From positions 186,001-250,000 of the forward strand of contig CAJUGH010000001.1 in assembly GCA_910586215.1 (NCBI GenBank): 64,000 nucleotides of DNA, read 5' to 3'. This document shows positions 16,500-24,453 of the stretch, piece after piece. Made by a program: the position numbers and the translations under genes. The notes below the pieces were generated by a model. It searched no databases and had not been told where the DNA came from. It saw only the letters and a list, made by a program, of their open reading frames with translations. This DNA comes from an uncultured Acetatifactor sp. (GTDB lineage Bacteria > Bacillota > Clostridia > Lachnospirales > Lachnospiraceae). Each line of letters opens with the position of its first letter. Position 1 is the stretch's first letter.

Positions 16500-17666
16500 A
16501 TGAAAAAGGCGATTGATTTTATGAAAAAAGAAGCAGTGCTTTGTGTGGCATTGCTGTTAGCCCTTCTGTCAGCCTGTATCGTGCCGCCGGATCGGGGGTA
16601 TGCGTCATACATAGATGTGCGGACGCTGGCAATCCTGTTCTGTTTGATGAGTGTCATGGCCGGATTGCAGAAGATAGGGGTATTCGGATGGATTGCCAGG
16701 AGGCTTTTGGGAAAAGTAAAAGGTTCCCGTGGCCTTGTGCTGGTGCTTTTGCTGCTGAGCTTTTTCTCCAGCATGCTGATTACCAATGATGTGGCGCTGA
16801 TCACCTTTGTGCCTTTTACCTTTACCGTGCTGGCCATGACCGATGGGGAACAGAGGCAAAGGCTGGCCCTGCCCCTGGTGGCCATGCAGACCATAGCCGC
16901 CAACCTGGGCAGCATGCTGACGCCCATAGGAAATCCCCAGAACCTGTATCTCTATGGCAGGGCCGGGATGTCCCTGGGAAGCTTCCTTGCGCTGATGCTG
17001 CCCTATACAATGGTTTCGCTGGTCTTTTTGCTGGCCTGGGGAGTGGTCCTGGGCAGAGGATGTGCTGATGGGCACAAGCCCCTGGCAGAAGGGCTTGAAG
17101 CAGGGGAGGCAGGGTTTTTGCGGTCAAAGGCAGACTTGCTTTCACTGTGGATCTACCTGGCGCTGTTTTTGCTCTGTCTGCTGACGGTGGCCCATGTGCT
17201 GCCCTGGCAGATGGTACTGGGAAGCGTCCTGGCGGCGGTGGTGTTCCGGGACAGGAAACTATTGGCGAAGGTGGACTATTCGCTGCTGCTGACATTTGTG
17301 GGATTCTTTATCTTTATCGGGAATGTAGGGAGGATTCCGGCTTTCCGGGATTTCCTGCAGAAGGTGGTAGCTGGCAGGGAGGTGTATGCCGGCATCGCTG
17401 CCAGCCAGGTTATCAGCAACGTGCCTGCGGGGCTGCTGCTGTCGGGTTTCACGGAGGATTATGGGAGGCTTGTGGTGGGCGTGAATCTGGGCGGGCTTGG
17501 GACGCTGATTGCCTCCATGGCCAGTCTGATTTCCTACAAATATGTGGCAAAGGAAGAGGGTGCCCGCAAGGGAGCATATATCGCTGTTTTCACGGTGAGC
17601 AATATCTGCTTTCTGGCAGTGCTGGTGCTTTTTGACGGATTGTGGAGGCATTTTTTCCAGGGTTAA
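16500..17666 (+). CDS. Anion permease, ArsB/NhaD-SLC13 (IT) superfamily
   Basis: Polytopic membrane transporter of 388 residues with about ten hydrophobic segments. Two family signatures are visible: SSMLITNDVALITFVPF, the re-entrant loop region, and TPIGNPQNLYLY, typical of ArsB/NhaD and CitT-like permeases. The ATG at 16500 has AAAGAGG five bases before it. A start at 16467 would add 11 residues without a ribosome binding site. The substrate cannot be assigned; there is no ArsR or arsenate reductase gene nearby, so an arsenic role has no contextual support. Confidence 0.85.
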   Translation: MKKAIDFMKKEAVLCVALLLALLSACIVPPDRGYASYIDVRTLAILFCLMSVMAGLQKIGVFGWIARRLLGKVKGSRGLVLVLLLLSFFSSMLITNDVALITFVPFTFTVLAMTDGEQRQRLALPLVAMQTIAANLGSMLTPIGNPQNLYLYGRAGMSLGSFLALMLPYTMVSLVFLLAWGVVLGRGCADGHKPLAEGLEAGEAGFLRSKADLLSLWIYLALFLLCLLTVAHVLPWQMVLGSVLAAVVFRDRKLLAKVDYSLLLTFVGFFIFIGNVGRIPAFRDFLQKVVAGREVYAGIAASQVISNVPAGLLLSGFTEDYGRLVVGVNLGGLGTLIASMASLISYKYVAKEEGARKGAYIAVFTVSNICFLAVLVLFDGLWRHFFQG

Positions 17667-17735
17667 GGCGAAGGCTGCCTGACAGAATAGCATATGAGGA
17701 TTTTCACATTTGGGTGTAATAGGGAGGAATACACT

Positions 17736-18296
17736 ATGGGCGATATCATGGAATTTGCTGACAGGGAAGCATTTAGAAAATGGCTTTCAGACCATTGTAT
17801 GTCAAATGAAGGCGTGTGGCTATTGTTTGGGAAGGCGGGTGGACCTAAGACAATAAAGGCCGGGGAGGCGCTTGAAGAAGCTCTCTGTTTTGGATGGATC
17901 GATGGACAGATGCAGAGCATGGACGATAAAACATACAAGAAATATTTTTCCATGCGCAGGGAAAAGAGCAAATGGTCAGAGAAGAACAAAGCATTGGCAG
18001 AGAGCCTGGAAGAACGGGGACTTATGACTGATTTCGGCAGGAGGAAGATAGTGGAAGCCCGGGAGAACGGTCAGTGGGATGCACCGAAGCCTACGGCGGT
18101 CACAGAGGAACAGATCGCGTGTCTGGCCGCATTGCTGGAAAGATACGAGCCTGCCCATACTAATTTCCAGGCTATGTCCATGTCGGTCAGGAAAACATAT
18201 ACGCGGGCGTATTTTGATGCAAAGACAGATGCCGGACGGGAAAAGCGGATTGCCTGGATGGTGGACAGGCTCAATAAGAATCTGAAGCCTATGTAG
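17736..18296 (+). CDS. YdeI/OmpD-associated family protein
   Basis: A 186-residue protein with the family's features: a start of MEFADREAFRKWL, the central ALCFGWIDGQMQSMDD, and the KYFSMRREKSKWSEKNKAL segment. B. subtilis YdeI is described as a bacteriocin-protection-like protein, but the molecular function is unclear. The ATG at 17736 follows AGGGAGG eight bases upstream; an ATG at 17694 lacks a site. It is a single small gene in the accessory block. Confidence 0.88.
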   Translation: MGDIMEFADREAFRKWLSDHCMSNEGVWLLFGKAGGPKTIKAGEALEEALCFGWIDGQMQSMDDKTYKKYFSMRREKSKWSEKNKALAESLEERGLMTDFGRRKIVEARENGQWDAPKPTAVTEEQIACLAALLERYEPAHTNFQAMSMSVRKTYTRAYFDAKTDAGREKRIAWMVDRLNKNLKPM

Positions 18297-18356
18297 GTTG
18301 TGGCGACAGGGCAAAACTATAGTGTAATCAGGGAAGTCCCGTGAAGGAGGAGGCTT

Positions 18357-18914
18357 GTGAAACCAACCAACAGACAACCATTATTTATTATTACAGGTGC
18401 ATCATGTGTGGGGAAATCTACTCTTTGCGAGCAATTGTTCATCCATGAAAAAGACTATATTGTCATGGAAAGCGATCTGCTGTGGAATGAGGTGTACAAT
18501 ACGCCAGGCGATGATTATTGTGCTTACCGCCGCTTGTGGATGAGAACATGTGCCTGCATTTCCCAGATTGGAAAGCCTGTTGTTTTATGCGGATGTGCGG
18601 TTCCGAAGCAATTTGAGAACCATCCGGAAAGAGAGTGGTTCTCGGATATATACTATCTTGCAGTGGTCTGCGAGGATACGGCCCTGGAAGAGCGTATGCG
18701 CAATGGCCGGAGGGTGACGGATGAAGACTGGATAAAAAGTTTCCTTTCATTCAATGGCTGGCTGAAGGAAAACGCTGCCATGACTTCGCCGCCTGTCACC
18801 TTGCTGGATACCTCTGGCCTTTCACCAGAACAGGCTTCAGAAATGGCACATCATTGGATTACTGGGAAAATGGGAAAACATGAACTCCAGGAAAGGGCAA
18901 AAGGGGCCATCTAG
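18357..18914 (+). CDS. P-loop ATPase/kinase, nucleotide-kinase-like
   Basis: A 185-residue protein with Walker A GASCVGKST (residues 14-22) and the overall length of small AAA_33/nucleoside-kinase-like phosphotransferases. It starts at a GTG with GGAGGAGG seven bases before; no ATG is better placed. The substrate is unknown. A GNAT-rich neighbourhood and similarity in plan to the gene at 36532 suggest a small-molecule kinase, but this is inference. Confidence 0.8.
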   Translation: MKPTNRQPLFIITGASCVGKSTLCEQLFIHEKDYIVMESDLLWNEVYNTPGDDYCAYRRLWMRTCACISQIGKPVVLCGCAVPKQFENHPEREWFSDIYYLAVVCEDTALEERMRNGRRVTDEDWIKSFLSFNGWLKENAAMTSPPVTLLDTSGLSPEQASEMAHHWITGKMGKHELQERAKGAI

Positions 18915-18929
18915 GAGGAGGGCAGGGAG

Positions 18930-20291
18930 ATGGAGCAGAAAGTGAAGAGGATAGCATTTCGTTTTGGAAAATTTGGGAAATTTGTGCCGCTCATTGTAGC
19001 GGCTGCCATGATCCTGTGGGCAGCATTCAGCCAGTCCAATGTGAACGGATATGTGCTGGCTTTTTTCGCAGCACTGGTGGCAGGGGTTCTTTTTGTAAAG
19101 GATGAAAAGGCATACGGGGAAGCATTGGTATATGGATTAAGCAAGCCCATGTTCGGGGTGATTGTGATGGCAGTGATACTGGCTGCGATTTCGGGTAAGC
19201 TGATTTCGGCCAGCGGTGTGGTACAGACCATTGCAGCCTATGTGGTGGCGGCAGGCTTCACAGGCAAGCTTTTTGTGGCGGCTTCCTTCCTTATCACCTG
19301 CCTGCTGGCCTTTGCAACAGGAACTTCGGTGGGAACCTATTTTGTGGTGATCCCGATTCTGTTCCCGGTGGGAGTGATGGCGGGGGCAGCGCCGGAATAT
19401 ATGATCGGTGCCATTGTGTCGGGGGCGGCCTTCGGTGATAACCTGGGACCTATCTCGGACACTACCATCGCTTCCTCTGCCACACAGCATGCGGATCTTG
19501 GTACCGTGGTGAAGACCAGGATGCGTTACAGCCTGCCTGCAGCGGCGGGTGCCCTTGTGCTGTTCCTGCTGTTATCCAGGACAACAGAGGCGGGGGAGGC
19601 AGCCACGGTGGCAGCTGGTGAGGCGCATCCGCTCAGCCTGGTCATGCTGGTGGTGCCTGCGGTGATTATCGTCCTGTGTCTGATGAAAAAGCACTTGATT
19701 ACTGCCCTTTCCTGGGGGATCCTGGTGGGGATTGCTGCAGGACTGCTTTCTGGTATATACACGGTGGATAAGCTCATTTCCTTTCCTGGTGGATTTGCCG
19801 TGTCCGGGGCTATCATAGAGGCCATCACGGGAACCGCAGGTACGGTGGCTATGCTGATTGCAGTATTCGCCCTTCTTGGGGTAGTGGAGCGCAGCGGTCT
19901 CTTTGAGGATGTAGGAGTGTTCCTGTCCCGCTTTGCAAAGAGTGAACGCAGCACAGAGATAGCCATTGTGCTTTCCGCGGGGATATTGAGTATGGTGACA
20001 GGGGTCATTTCCGTGGCAATTGTGGCTCTTGGGGACCTGGTAAATGAGATCGGGGAGAAAGCGGGGGTATACCGGTACCGCCGGGCCAACCTGCTGGACT
20101 GTACAGGATGCGTATTCTGCTTCCTGGCTCCCTGGACAGTGCACTGTGTGATCCCGGCCCAGCAGTCTGCCCAGTTCGGGGAAGGCTTTGCGGTGACGCC
20201 TGCATCCATCCCCCTGGTGAACTTTTATTCCCTTTGTATGCTGGGGATCCTGGCAGTGGCGGTGATGACCGGATATGGCAGGAAACATTAG
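18930..20291 (+). CDS. Na+/H+ antiporter NhaC family protein
   Basis: Inner-membrane antiporter-like protein of 453 residues with about eleven hydrophobic segments. The motif FATGTSVGTYFVVIPI and the following SGAAFGDNLGPISDTTIASS are hallmarks of the NhaC family, the latter containing the charged residues of the ion path. Ribosome binding site AGGAGGAGG region. Some family members carry amino acids or organic acids instead of Na+/H+, so the ion is presumed. Confidence 0.92.
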   Translation: MEQKVKRIAFRFGKFGKFVPLIVAAAMILWAAFSQSNVNGYVLAFFAALVAGVLFVKDEKAYGEALVYGLSKPMFGVIVMAVILAAISGKLISASGVVQTIAAYVVAAGFTGKLFVAASFLITCLLAFATGTSVGTYFVVIPILFPVGVMAGAAPEYMIGAIVSGAAFGDNLGPISDTTIASSATQHADLGTVVKTRMRYSLPAAAGALVLFLLLSRTTEAGEAATVAAGEAHPLSLVMLVVPAVIIVLCLMKKHLITALSWGILVGIAAGLLSGIYTVDKLISFPGGFAVSGAIIEAITGTAGTVAMLIAVFALLGVVERSGLFEDVGVFLSRFAKSERSTEIAIVLSAGILSMVTGVISVAIVALGDLVNEIGEKAGVYRYRRANLLDCTGCVFCFLAPWTVHCVIPAQQSAQFGEGFAVTPASIPLVNFYSLCMLGILAVAVMTGYGRKH

Positions 20292-20376
20292 GACAGCCTG
20301 GATCAGGAAGATCTTTATAAATGGCAGGAGAGAATCGCTCTATCTGTATTGGTTTCATTTCCCTGTGGGTCGATCT

Positions 20377-20440
20377 GTTACTGCTTATTGTGACGCAGAA
20401 AGATGCTTTCACGCGCTTTTTATGTGACAAATCCGAGATG
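20377..20440. repeat. Truncated copy of the 135-bp palindromic element (left part)
   Basis: GTTACTG at 20377, then GATGCTTTCACGCGC and GTGACAAATCCGAGA, match the left part of the full element at 36164-36299. The right half is missing. It lies in the 236-base gap before the nuclease gene at 20528, where nothing else was recognised. Confidence 0.7.
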
Positions 20441-20527
20441 AATTCCGGATAGAAAATCCGAGAGATAAATATATGTGGCCTGTTAGCTCGAATTATGATA
20501 AAATACAGGTGAAAGCGGGGTAAGACA

Positions 20528-21523
20528 ATGATTATGGATACTACCATAGCAAAGAATATCCGTGTAGCAGATGAGAAAGCCAGTTATGATGCAGCCTGTA
20601 AGCGGCTTTTGTCGGAGAAGATTATTCTGGCATGGATTATGAAGAACTGCCTGGAAGAATACCGGGACTGTGATGTAGATGAGATTGCGGAGATATATAT
20701 TGAAGGTACACCACAGGTGGGAGAAGTGGCAGTTGCCCCGGATGAATCCAATCGTACTTCCAGGATACAGGGAACCGGAAGTGAAGATACGTCTGTGACG
20801 GAGGGAACAATCACCTATGATATCCGATTCCTTGCAACGGCCCCTGTATCCGGGGAATGGATTCGTTTGATAATCAATCTGGAAGCCCAGAATGATTTTT
20901 ACCCAGGTTATCCGTTGATAAAAAGGGGAATTTATTACTGTAGCCGCATGATTTCTGCCCAATATGGAACAGAATTTACACATTCCCACTATGAGAATAT
21001 CAAAAAGGTGTACAGTATATGGATATGTATGAATCCCCCGAAGAGTCGAGAGAACAGTATTACCCGCTACTACATTGCAGAAGAAAATCTGGTGGGCAAT
21101 GTAAAAGAGCGAAAGGAAGATTATGACCTGATGGTGGCTGTTATGATAGGCCTTGGGAAAGAGGAGAACACGAATACGGATGTGCTAAAATTGTTAAATA
21201 TCCTTTTGTCCACAGAGACGGGTTCAAAGGATAAGTGTCAGATACTAGAGAAAGATTTCCATATTAAAATGACGCAGACGTTAGAGAGTGAGGTATCGCT
21301 TATGTGTAATTTGAGTAAGGGTGTGGAAGAGAAAGGAATTGAGAAGGGAAGACAGGAAGGAAGACAGGAAGGAAGACAGGAAGGAAGACAGGAAGGAAGG
21401 CAGGAAGGAATCATAGCTATGGTATCAGCATTAAGGGATTTGGAAATTACGGACAGCATAATTCTGGATAAAATCCAGGAAAAGTTCCATTTGGCAGAGG
21501 AAGCTGCCAAAATGTATCTGTAG
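20528..21523 (+). CDS. Rpn-like PD-(D/E)XK nuclease with a repeat-encoded GRQE tail
   Basis: A 331-residue member of the PD-(D/E)XK nuclease family transposase group, longer than the gene at 13700. The catalytic core is visible: ITYDIRF with Asp98 and INLEAQND with Glu119-x-Gln121. Residues about 175-240 match the remnant at 12781. Near residue 274 five GRQE repeats, encoded by perfect 12-base units, lead into a hydrophobic and charged tail. Such tails are common at the end of these proteins and may help them oligomerise. A clear terminator follows at 21553. Confidence 0.88.
   Translation: MIMDTTIAKNIRVADEKASYDAACKRLLSEKIILAWIMKNCLEEYRDCDVDEIAEIYIEGTPQVGEVAVAPDESNRTSRIQGTGSEDTSVTEGTITYDIRFLATAPVSGEWIRLIINLEAQNDFYPGYPLIKRGIYYCSRMISAQYGTEFTHSHYENIKKVYSIWICMNPPKSRENSITRYYIAEENLVGNVKERKEDYDLMVAVMIGLGKEENTNTDVLKLLNILLSTETGSKDKCQILEKDFHIKMTQTLESEVSLMCNLSKGVEEKGIEKGRQEGRQEGRQEGRQEGRQEGIIAMVSALRDLEITDSIILDKIQEKFHLAEEAAKMYL
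21347..21406 (+). repeat. Five 12-bp tandem repeats inside the nuclease gene
   Basis: Four identical units GGAAGACAGGAA and one with a single change (GGAAGGCAGGAA). Each encodes Gly-Arg-Gln-Glu, so copy-number change keeps the frame. Confidence 0.95.
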
Positions 21524-21552
21524 GCATGGCAGAAAGCTATATTGGTATTTCT

Positions 21553-21589
21553 AACCCCATTGGAGTGACTGACCCGGATGGGGTTTTTT
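21553..21589 (+). terminator. Intrinsic terminator after the nuclease gene
   Basis: An 8-bp perfect stem AACCCCAT / ATGGGGTT with a 17-base loop, running into a T-tract. It lies 30 bases after the stop at 21523. Confidence 0.85.
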
Positions 21590-21632
21590 AAGAATAGGAC
21601 AATATGCGACAGATGGAAGGAGGATACCTGGA

Positions 21633-22625
21633 ATGACACATGACATTTTTTGCAGGCATGCAAAGGCCCTTCTTGCATTTTGTGACTACCCTGCAGTCCA
21701 TTACAAGGTGAAATTTTCCCTGCTGGGCACGCCCTATGAGGATCCGGAACTTTCCCTGCTGCGGAAGGATTTCTTAAAAAGCGATATTGTGGAGGAGATG
21801 TATCAGACACAAGAGGAAAATGGCGGCTGGGGGAGGCTGCAGTCCAAGGACTATTCCGTGAAGTCCAGGATCCCCACCTCCGGCGTGGGGATCGAGCGTT
21901 GCCTGTATATCGGACTTACGCTGGAGGACCGGGATATCCTGTTTATGGCCAGGGAGTATCTCCAGGAACTGCTCCTTGGAACCAGCCTGGAGAAGCCCTG
22001 GGAAAAAAACGAAAGGGCGCTTCCCTGGCACCGGGCTACAGTCTGCAACCTGATGGAAGCCATTTCACCGGGATCCTCCCTGTGTGACGAAACCTGGCAC
22101 CAGTGGCGGTATATTGCGGGCAGGGCCTATGAGGATGGGGAGTACTCCTATGAGAGGGACCGGGCCGCCCAGCATGAGGTGTTTCTTACCAGGGAAGACC
22201 GGCTGGTGCCCATGCAGAGCGAGTTGCTTCTCAAGAGGCGGGAGGCGATAGACGCCTCCCTGGAGGATGCCATGTTGCGGCACTTGGGAGGACATGCTTC
22301 CCGGAATGGTCATTTCTGGGACAAGACTCCGGACCGGCTCCCGGAAAATTTTGTGTATAATAAGACCAGGAGATGGTTCAAGACATTCCGCTATATCAAC
22401 CAGTTTAGGGGTTCTGGCCTCTACCTGGCAGATGCAGTGGAATGGCTCCTGGAGAATGCCTGTGAGGATGGACTCTGGGACTGGGGTCCCCAGATAAAGG
22501 ATCCCTGGGGATATTTTGGATACTTTTCCTGTAACAGGCATTACAGCCATAACCGTGTGGTGGACTGTACCATGGAGGTGTTGGACTTTTTGAGGCAATA
22601 TATGGAAAACAATGGAGTGGAGTAG
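21633..22625 (+). CDS. Unknown protein with terpene-cyclase-like QW motifs
   Basis: A 330-residue soluble protein that I do not recognise. Two segments resemble the QW repeats of alpha/alpha-toroid proteins (squalene cyclases, prenyltransferases): QEENGGWG near residue 56 and ACEDGLWDWG near 278, each ending a helix pair. It is rich in Trp, Tyr, His and Arg in its C-terminal half (WGYFGYFSCNRHYSHNRVVD). It has no signal peptide and no DxDD cyclase motif that I can find, so cyclase activity is doubtful. Strong site GGAAGGAGG. It ends 14 bases before the YcaQ-like gene, so they likely form one operon. Confidence 0.75.
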   Translation: MTHDIFCRHAKALLAFCDYPAVHYKVKFSLLGTPYEDPELSLLRKDFLKSDIVEEMYQTQEENGGWGRLQSKDYSVKSRIPTSGVGIERCLYIGLTLEDRDILFMAREYLQELLLGTSLEKPWEKNERALPWHRATVCNLMEAISPGSSLCDETWHQWRYIAGRAYEDGEYSYERDRAAQHEVFLTREDRLVPMQSELLLKRREAIDASLEDAMLRHLGGHASRNGHFWDKTPDRLPENFVYNKTRRWFKTFRYINQFRGSGLYLADAVEWLLENACEDGLWDWGPQIKDPWGYFGYFSCNRHYSHNRVVDCTMEVLDFLRQYMENNGVE

Positions 22626-22639
22626 GAAATTAGAGAAAA

Positions 22640-23692
22640 ATGACCCTGGAAGACTTAAAGATCAAGCAACTCACCAACCAGTACCTGGTGGAGCCTGGGG
22701 ACAAGATGACTGTGATCCGGGATCTGTGCGGCATGCAGGCGCAGTTTATGACAAATGTCATGCATTCCCTGCGGATCCGCTGTAACGATTACAATGAGGC
22801 AACTTTGAAGGATCATCTGGTCAAAAACTGGACCATACGGGGTACCGTCCATGTCTTTGCAGAGGATGACCTGCCTTTGTTCCTGCACTGTGCAGACGGG
22901 AAGAATTACAGACGAAATGAGTGGACAGACTGTTCCTGGTGGAACCAGAGGGCAGACTGGGCTCTGACACCTGAACGGCAGGCTTATCTGTCCTCTGTGA
23001 TCCTGGAGGCGTTGGAGAAGGCGCCCCGTACAAGGGAGGAACTGAGGAGGATCTGCCAGGAAGCAGGCATGGGGGAACAGGAGGGGAACAGTATGTTCGA
23101 CCCATGGGGCGGTGGGATCCGGGAATTGTGCGAGCGGGGATTCCTGAACTATGTTGTCCAGGAGAAGAAGATGTTCTGCCTGTCCCCTGCTTTTACCCCG
23201 ATGCCGGAGGAGGAAGCAGGGCTGGAGATGGCCAGGCGGTATTTTACCAATATGGGTCCAGCCACCATCCATGATGCCATGTATTTTTTCCACACTACTG
23301 CTGCACAGGTAAAGAAGTGGATAGACAGGCTTCCTGTGGCAGATTATCAGTGGGAGGGGAAGACTTACTATGCCATAGATAACGGGAAGCAATATAACCG
23401 GGATATCCCCGGGTGTCTGTTTCTGGCAGGGTTTGACCAACTCATGCTGGGATATGAGAAAAAGGAGAGTCTGTATCTGGATCCTGGGCATATGAGGGAT
23501 ATTTTCAATCTGGCAGGAATCGTGATGCCTGCACTTATGCTGGACGGGAAAGTGGTTGGCAGGTGGAAAAAGAAGGAACGAAAACTGCGGATACAATTGT
23601 TTGTACCGCTAAGCCCTGGAGACAGGGCTGCTGTTAAAGAAAAAGCGGAAGCCCTCTGGGATGACATTGCTTCGCTGGAAGGACTTTCGTGA
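22640..23692 (+). CDS. Winged-helix DNA-binding protein, HTH_42/YcaQ-like
   Basis: A 350-residue protein of the Pfam HTH_42 family, which includes E. coli YcaQ, a glycosylase that unhooks DNA interstrand crosslinks, and AlkZ of Streptomyces. Supporting segments are CGMQAQFMTNVMHSLRIR near residue 30, the family QxQ-type motif seen here as MQAQF, then WTIRGTVHVF near 70 and LAGFDQLMLGYEKK near 268. Glycosylase activity is not proven by this. AlkZ-type genes sit with genes for DNA-alkylating products, which makes the unknown neighbour at 21633 interesting. Confidence 0.8.
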   Translation: MTLEDLKIKQLTNQYLVEPGDKMTVIRDLCGMQAQFMTNVMHSLRIRCNDYNEATLKDHLVKNWTIRGTVHVFAEDDLPLFLHCADGKNYRRNEWTDCSWWNQRADWALTPERQAYLSSVILEALEKAPRTREELRRICQEAGMGEQEGNSMFDPWGGGIRELCERGFLNYVVQEKKMFCLSPAFTPMPEEEAGLEMARRYFTNMGPATIHDAMYFFHTTAAQVKKWIDRLPVADYQWEGKTYYAIDNGKQYNRDIPGCLFLAGFDQLMLGYEKKESLYLDPGHMRDIFNLAGIVMPALMLDGKVVGRWKKKERKLRIQLFVPLSPGDRAAVKEKAEALWDDIASLEGLS

Positions 23693-23745
23693 GATCCTGG
23701 GAAAAGGGATATACCTGTGGTATACGGGCGCAAATGGAGGAACAT

Positions 23746-24405
23746 ATGGATTTCTTTTTATTACGGCATGGGGAGACAGACTGGAACCTGGCTGGACGAT
23801 TGCAAGGTCGTGCCGATATACCCTTAAACCAGAAAGGAAGAGTACAGATTGGCCATGCTGCAGAAGTGCTTGGAAGAGTGTATCCTGCAATTGACTTGAT
23901 TATCGCAAGTCCTTTGGCACGCGCACGTGAAAGTGCAGAAATTGTGGCAGACAGACTGGCGTATGACAAGTCGGATATTATCGTGGAGCCATTGCTTGTG
24001 GAGCGTTGTTTTGGGATGGGAGAAGGTTTGACAAGCCTGGAGCGGGAAGAGAAGTATCCGGATGGCTTCTATCCTGGAATGGAACTACTGGAAGATTTAT
24101 GCAAGAGGGCATATCGGGCATTTGAGCGGATCCCTGCATTGTTTCCTGAGAAGAACAGTATCCTATTGGTTGCCCATGGCGCTATTTTATATGCACTGGT
24201 AACAGCATTGACGGGAGGCCGGATCCCATATGGCAGCAAGATGCTTACATTCGAATCGGCAAGTATTCACAGGCTGCAATATGCAGGCGGGATAAGTAAG
24301 CTGGAAAAATATGACAGGAAACAATCCCTGTTCATGGATATTGATTGCCGCGAGGTGCAGCTTGTAAGAAAATGCAGCAGGCATTGTAGGAAAACAGTAT
24401 TGTAG
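23746..24405 (+). CDS. Histidine phosphatase (phosphoglycerate-mutase-like)
   Basis: A 219-residue member of the histidine phosphatase superfamily: the phosphohistidine motif LRHGETDWN at residues 5-13, ASPLARARESAE near 60, and VAHGAILYAL near 145 with the second His. The ATG at 23746 is directly preceded by GGAGG at five bases; the ATG at 23734 overlaps that site and is rejected. The last ~25 residues are basic and Cys-rich (VRKCSRHCRKT), unusual for the family. Substrate unknown. Confidence 0.9.
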   Translation: MDFFLLRHGETDWNLAGRLQGRADIPLNQKGRVQIGHAAEVLGRVYPAIDLIIASPLARARESAEIVADRLAYDKSDIIVEPLLVERCFGMGEGLTSLEREEKYPDGFYPGMELLEDLCKRAYRAFERIPALFPEKNSILLVAHGAILYALVTALTGGRIPYGSKMLTFESASIHRLQYAGGISKLEKYDRKQSLFMDIDCREVQLVRKCSRHCRKTVL

Positions 24406-24453
24406 GAAAGCGGGCATCACCAGCCGGATACATACGGCAGAATGTGAGGAAAT

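Noticed and set aside
16500..17666. Arsenite efflux (arsB) as a specific call
   Set aside because: Family motifs fit a broad anion-permease group and no arsR or arsC neighbour supports arsenic.
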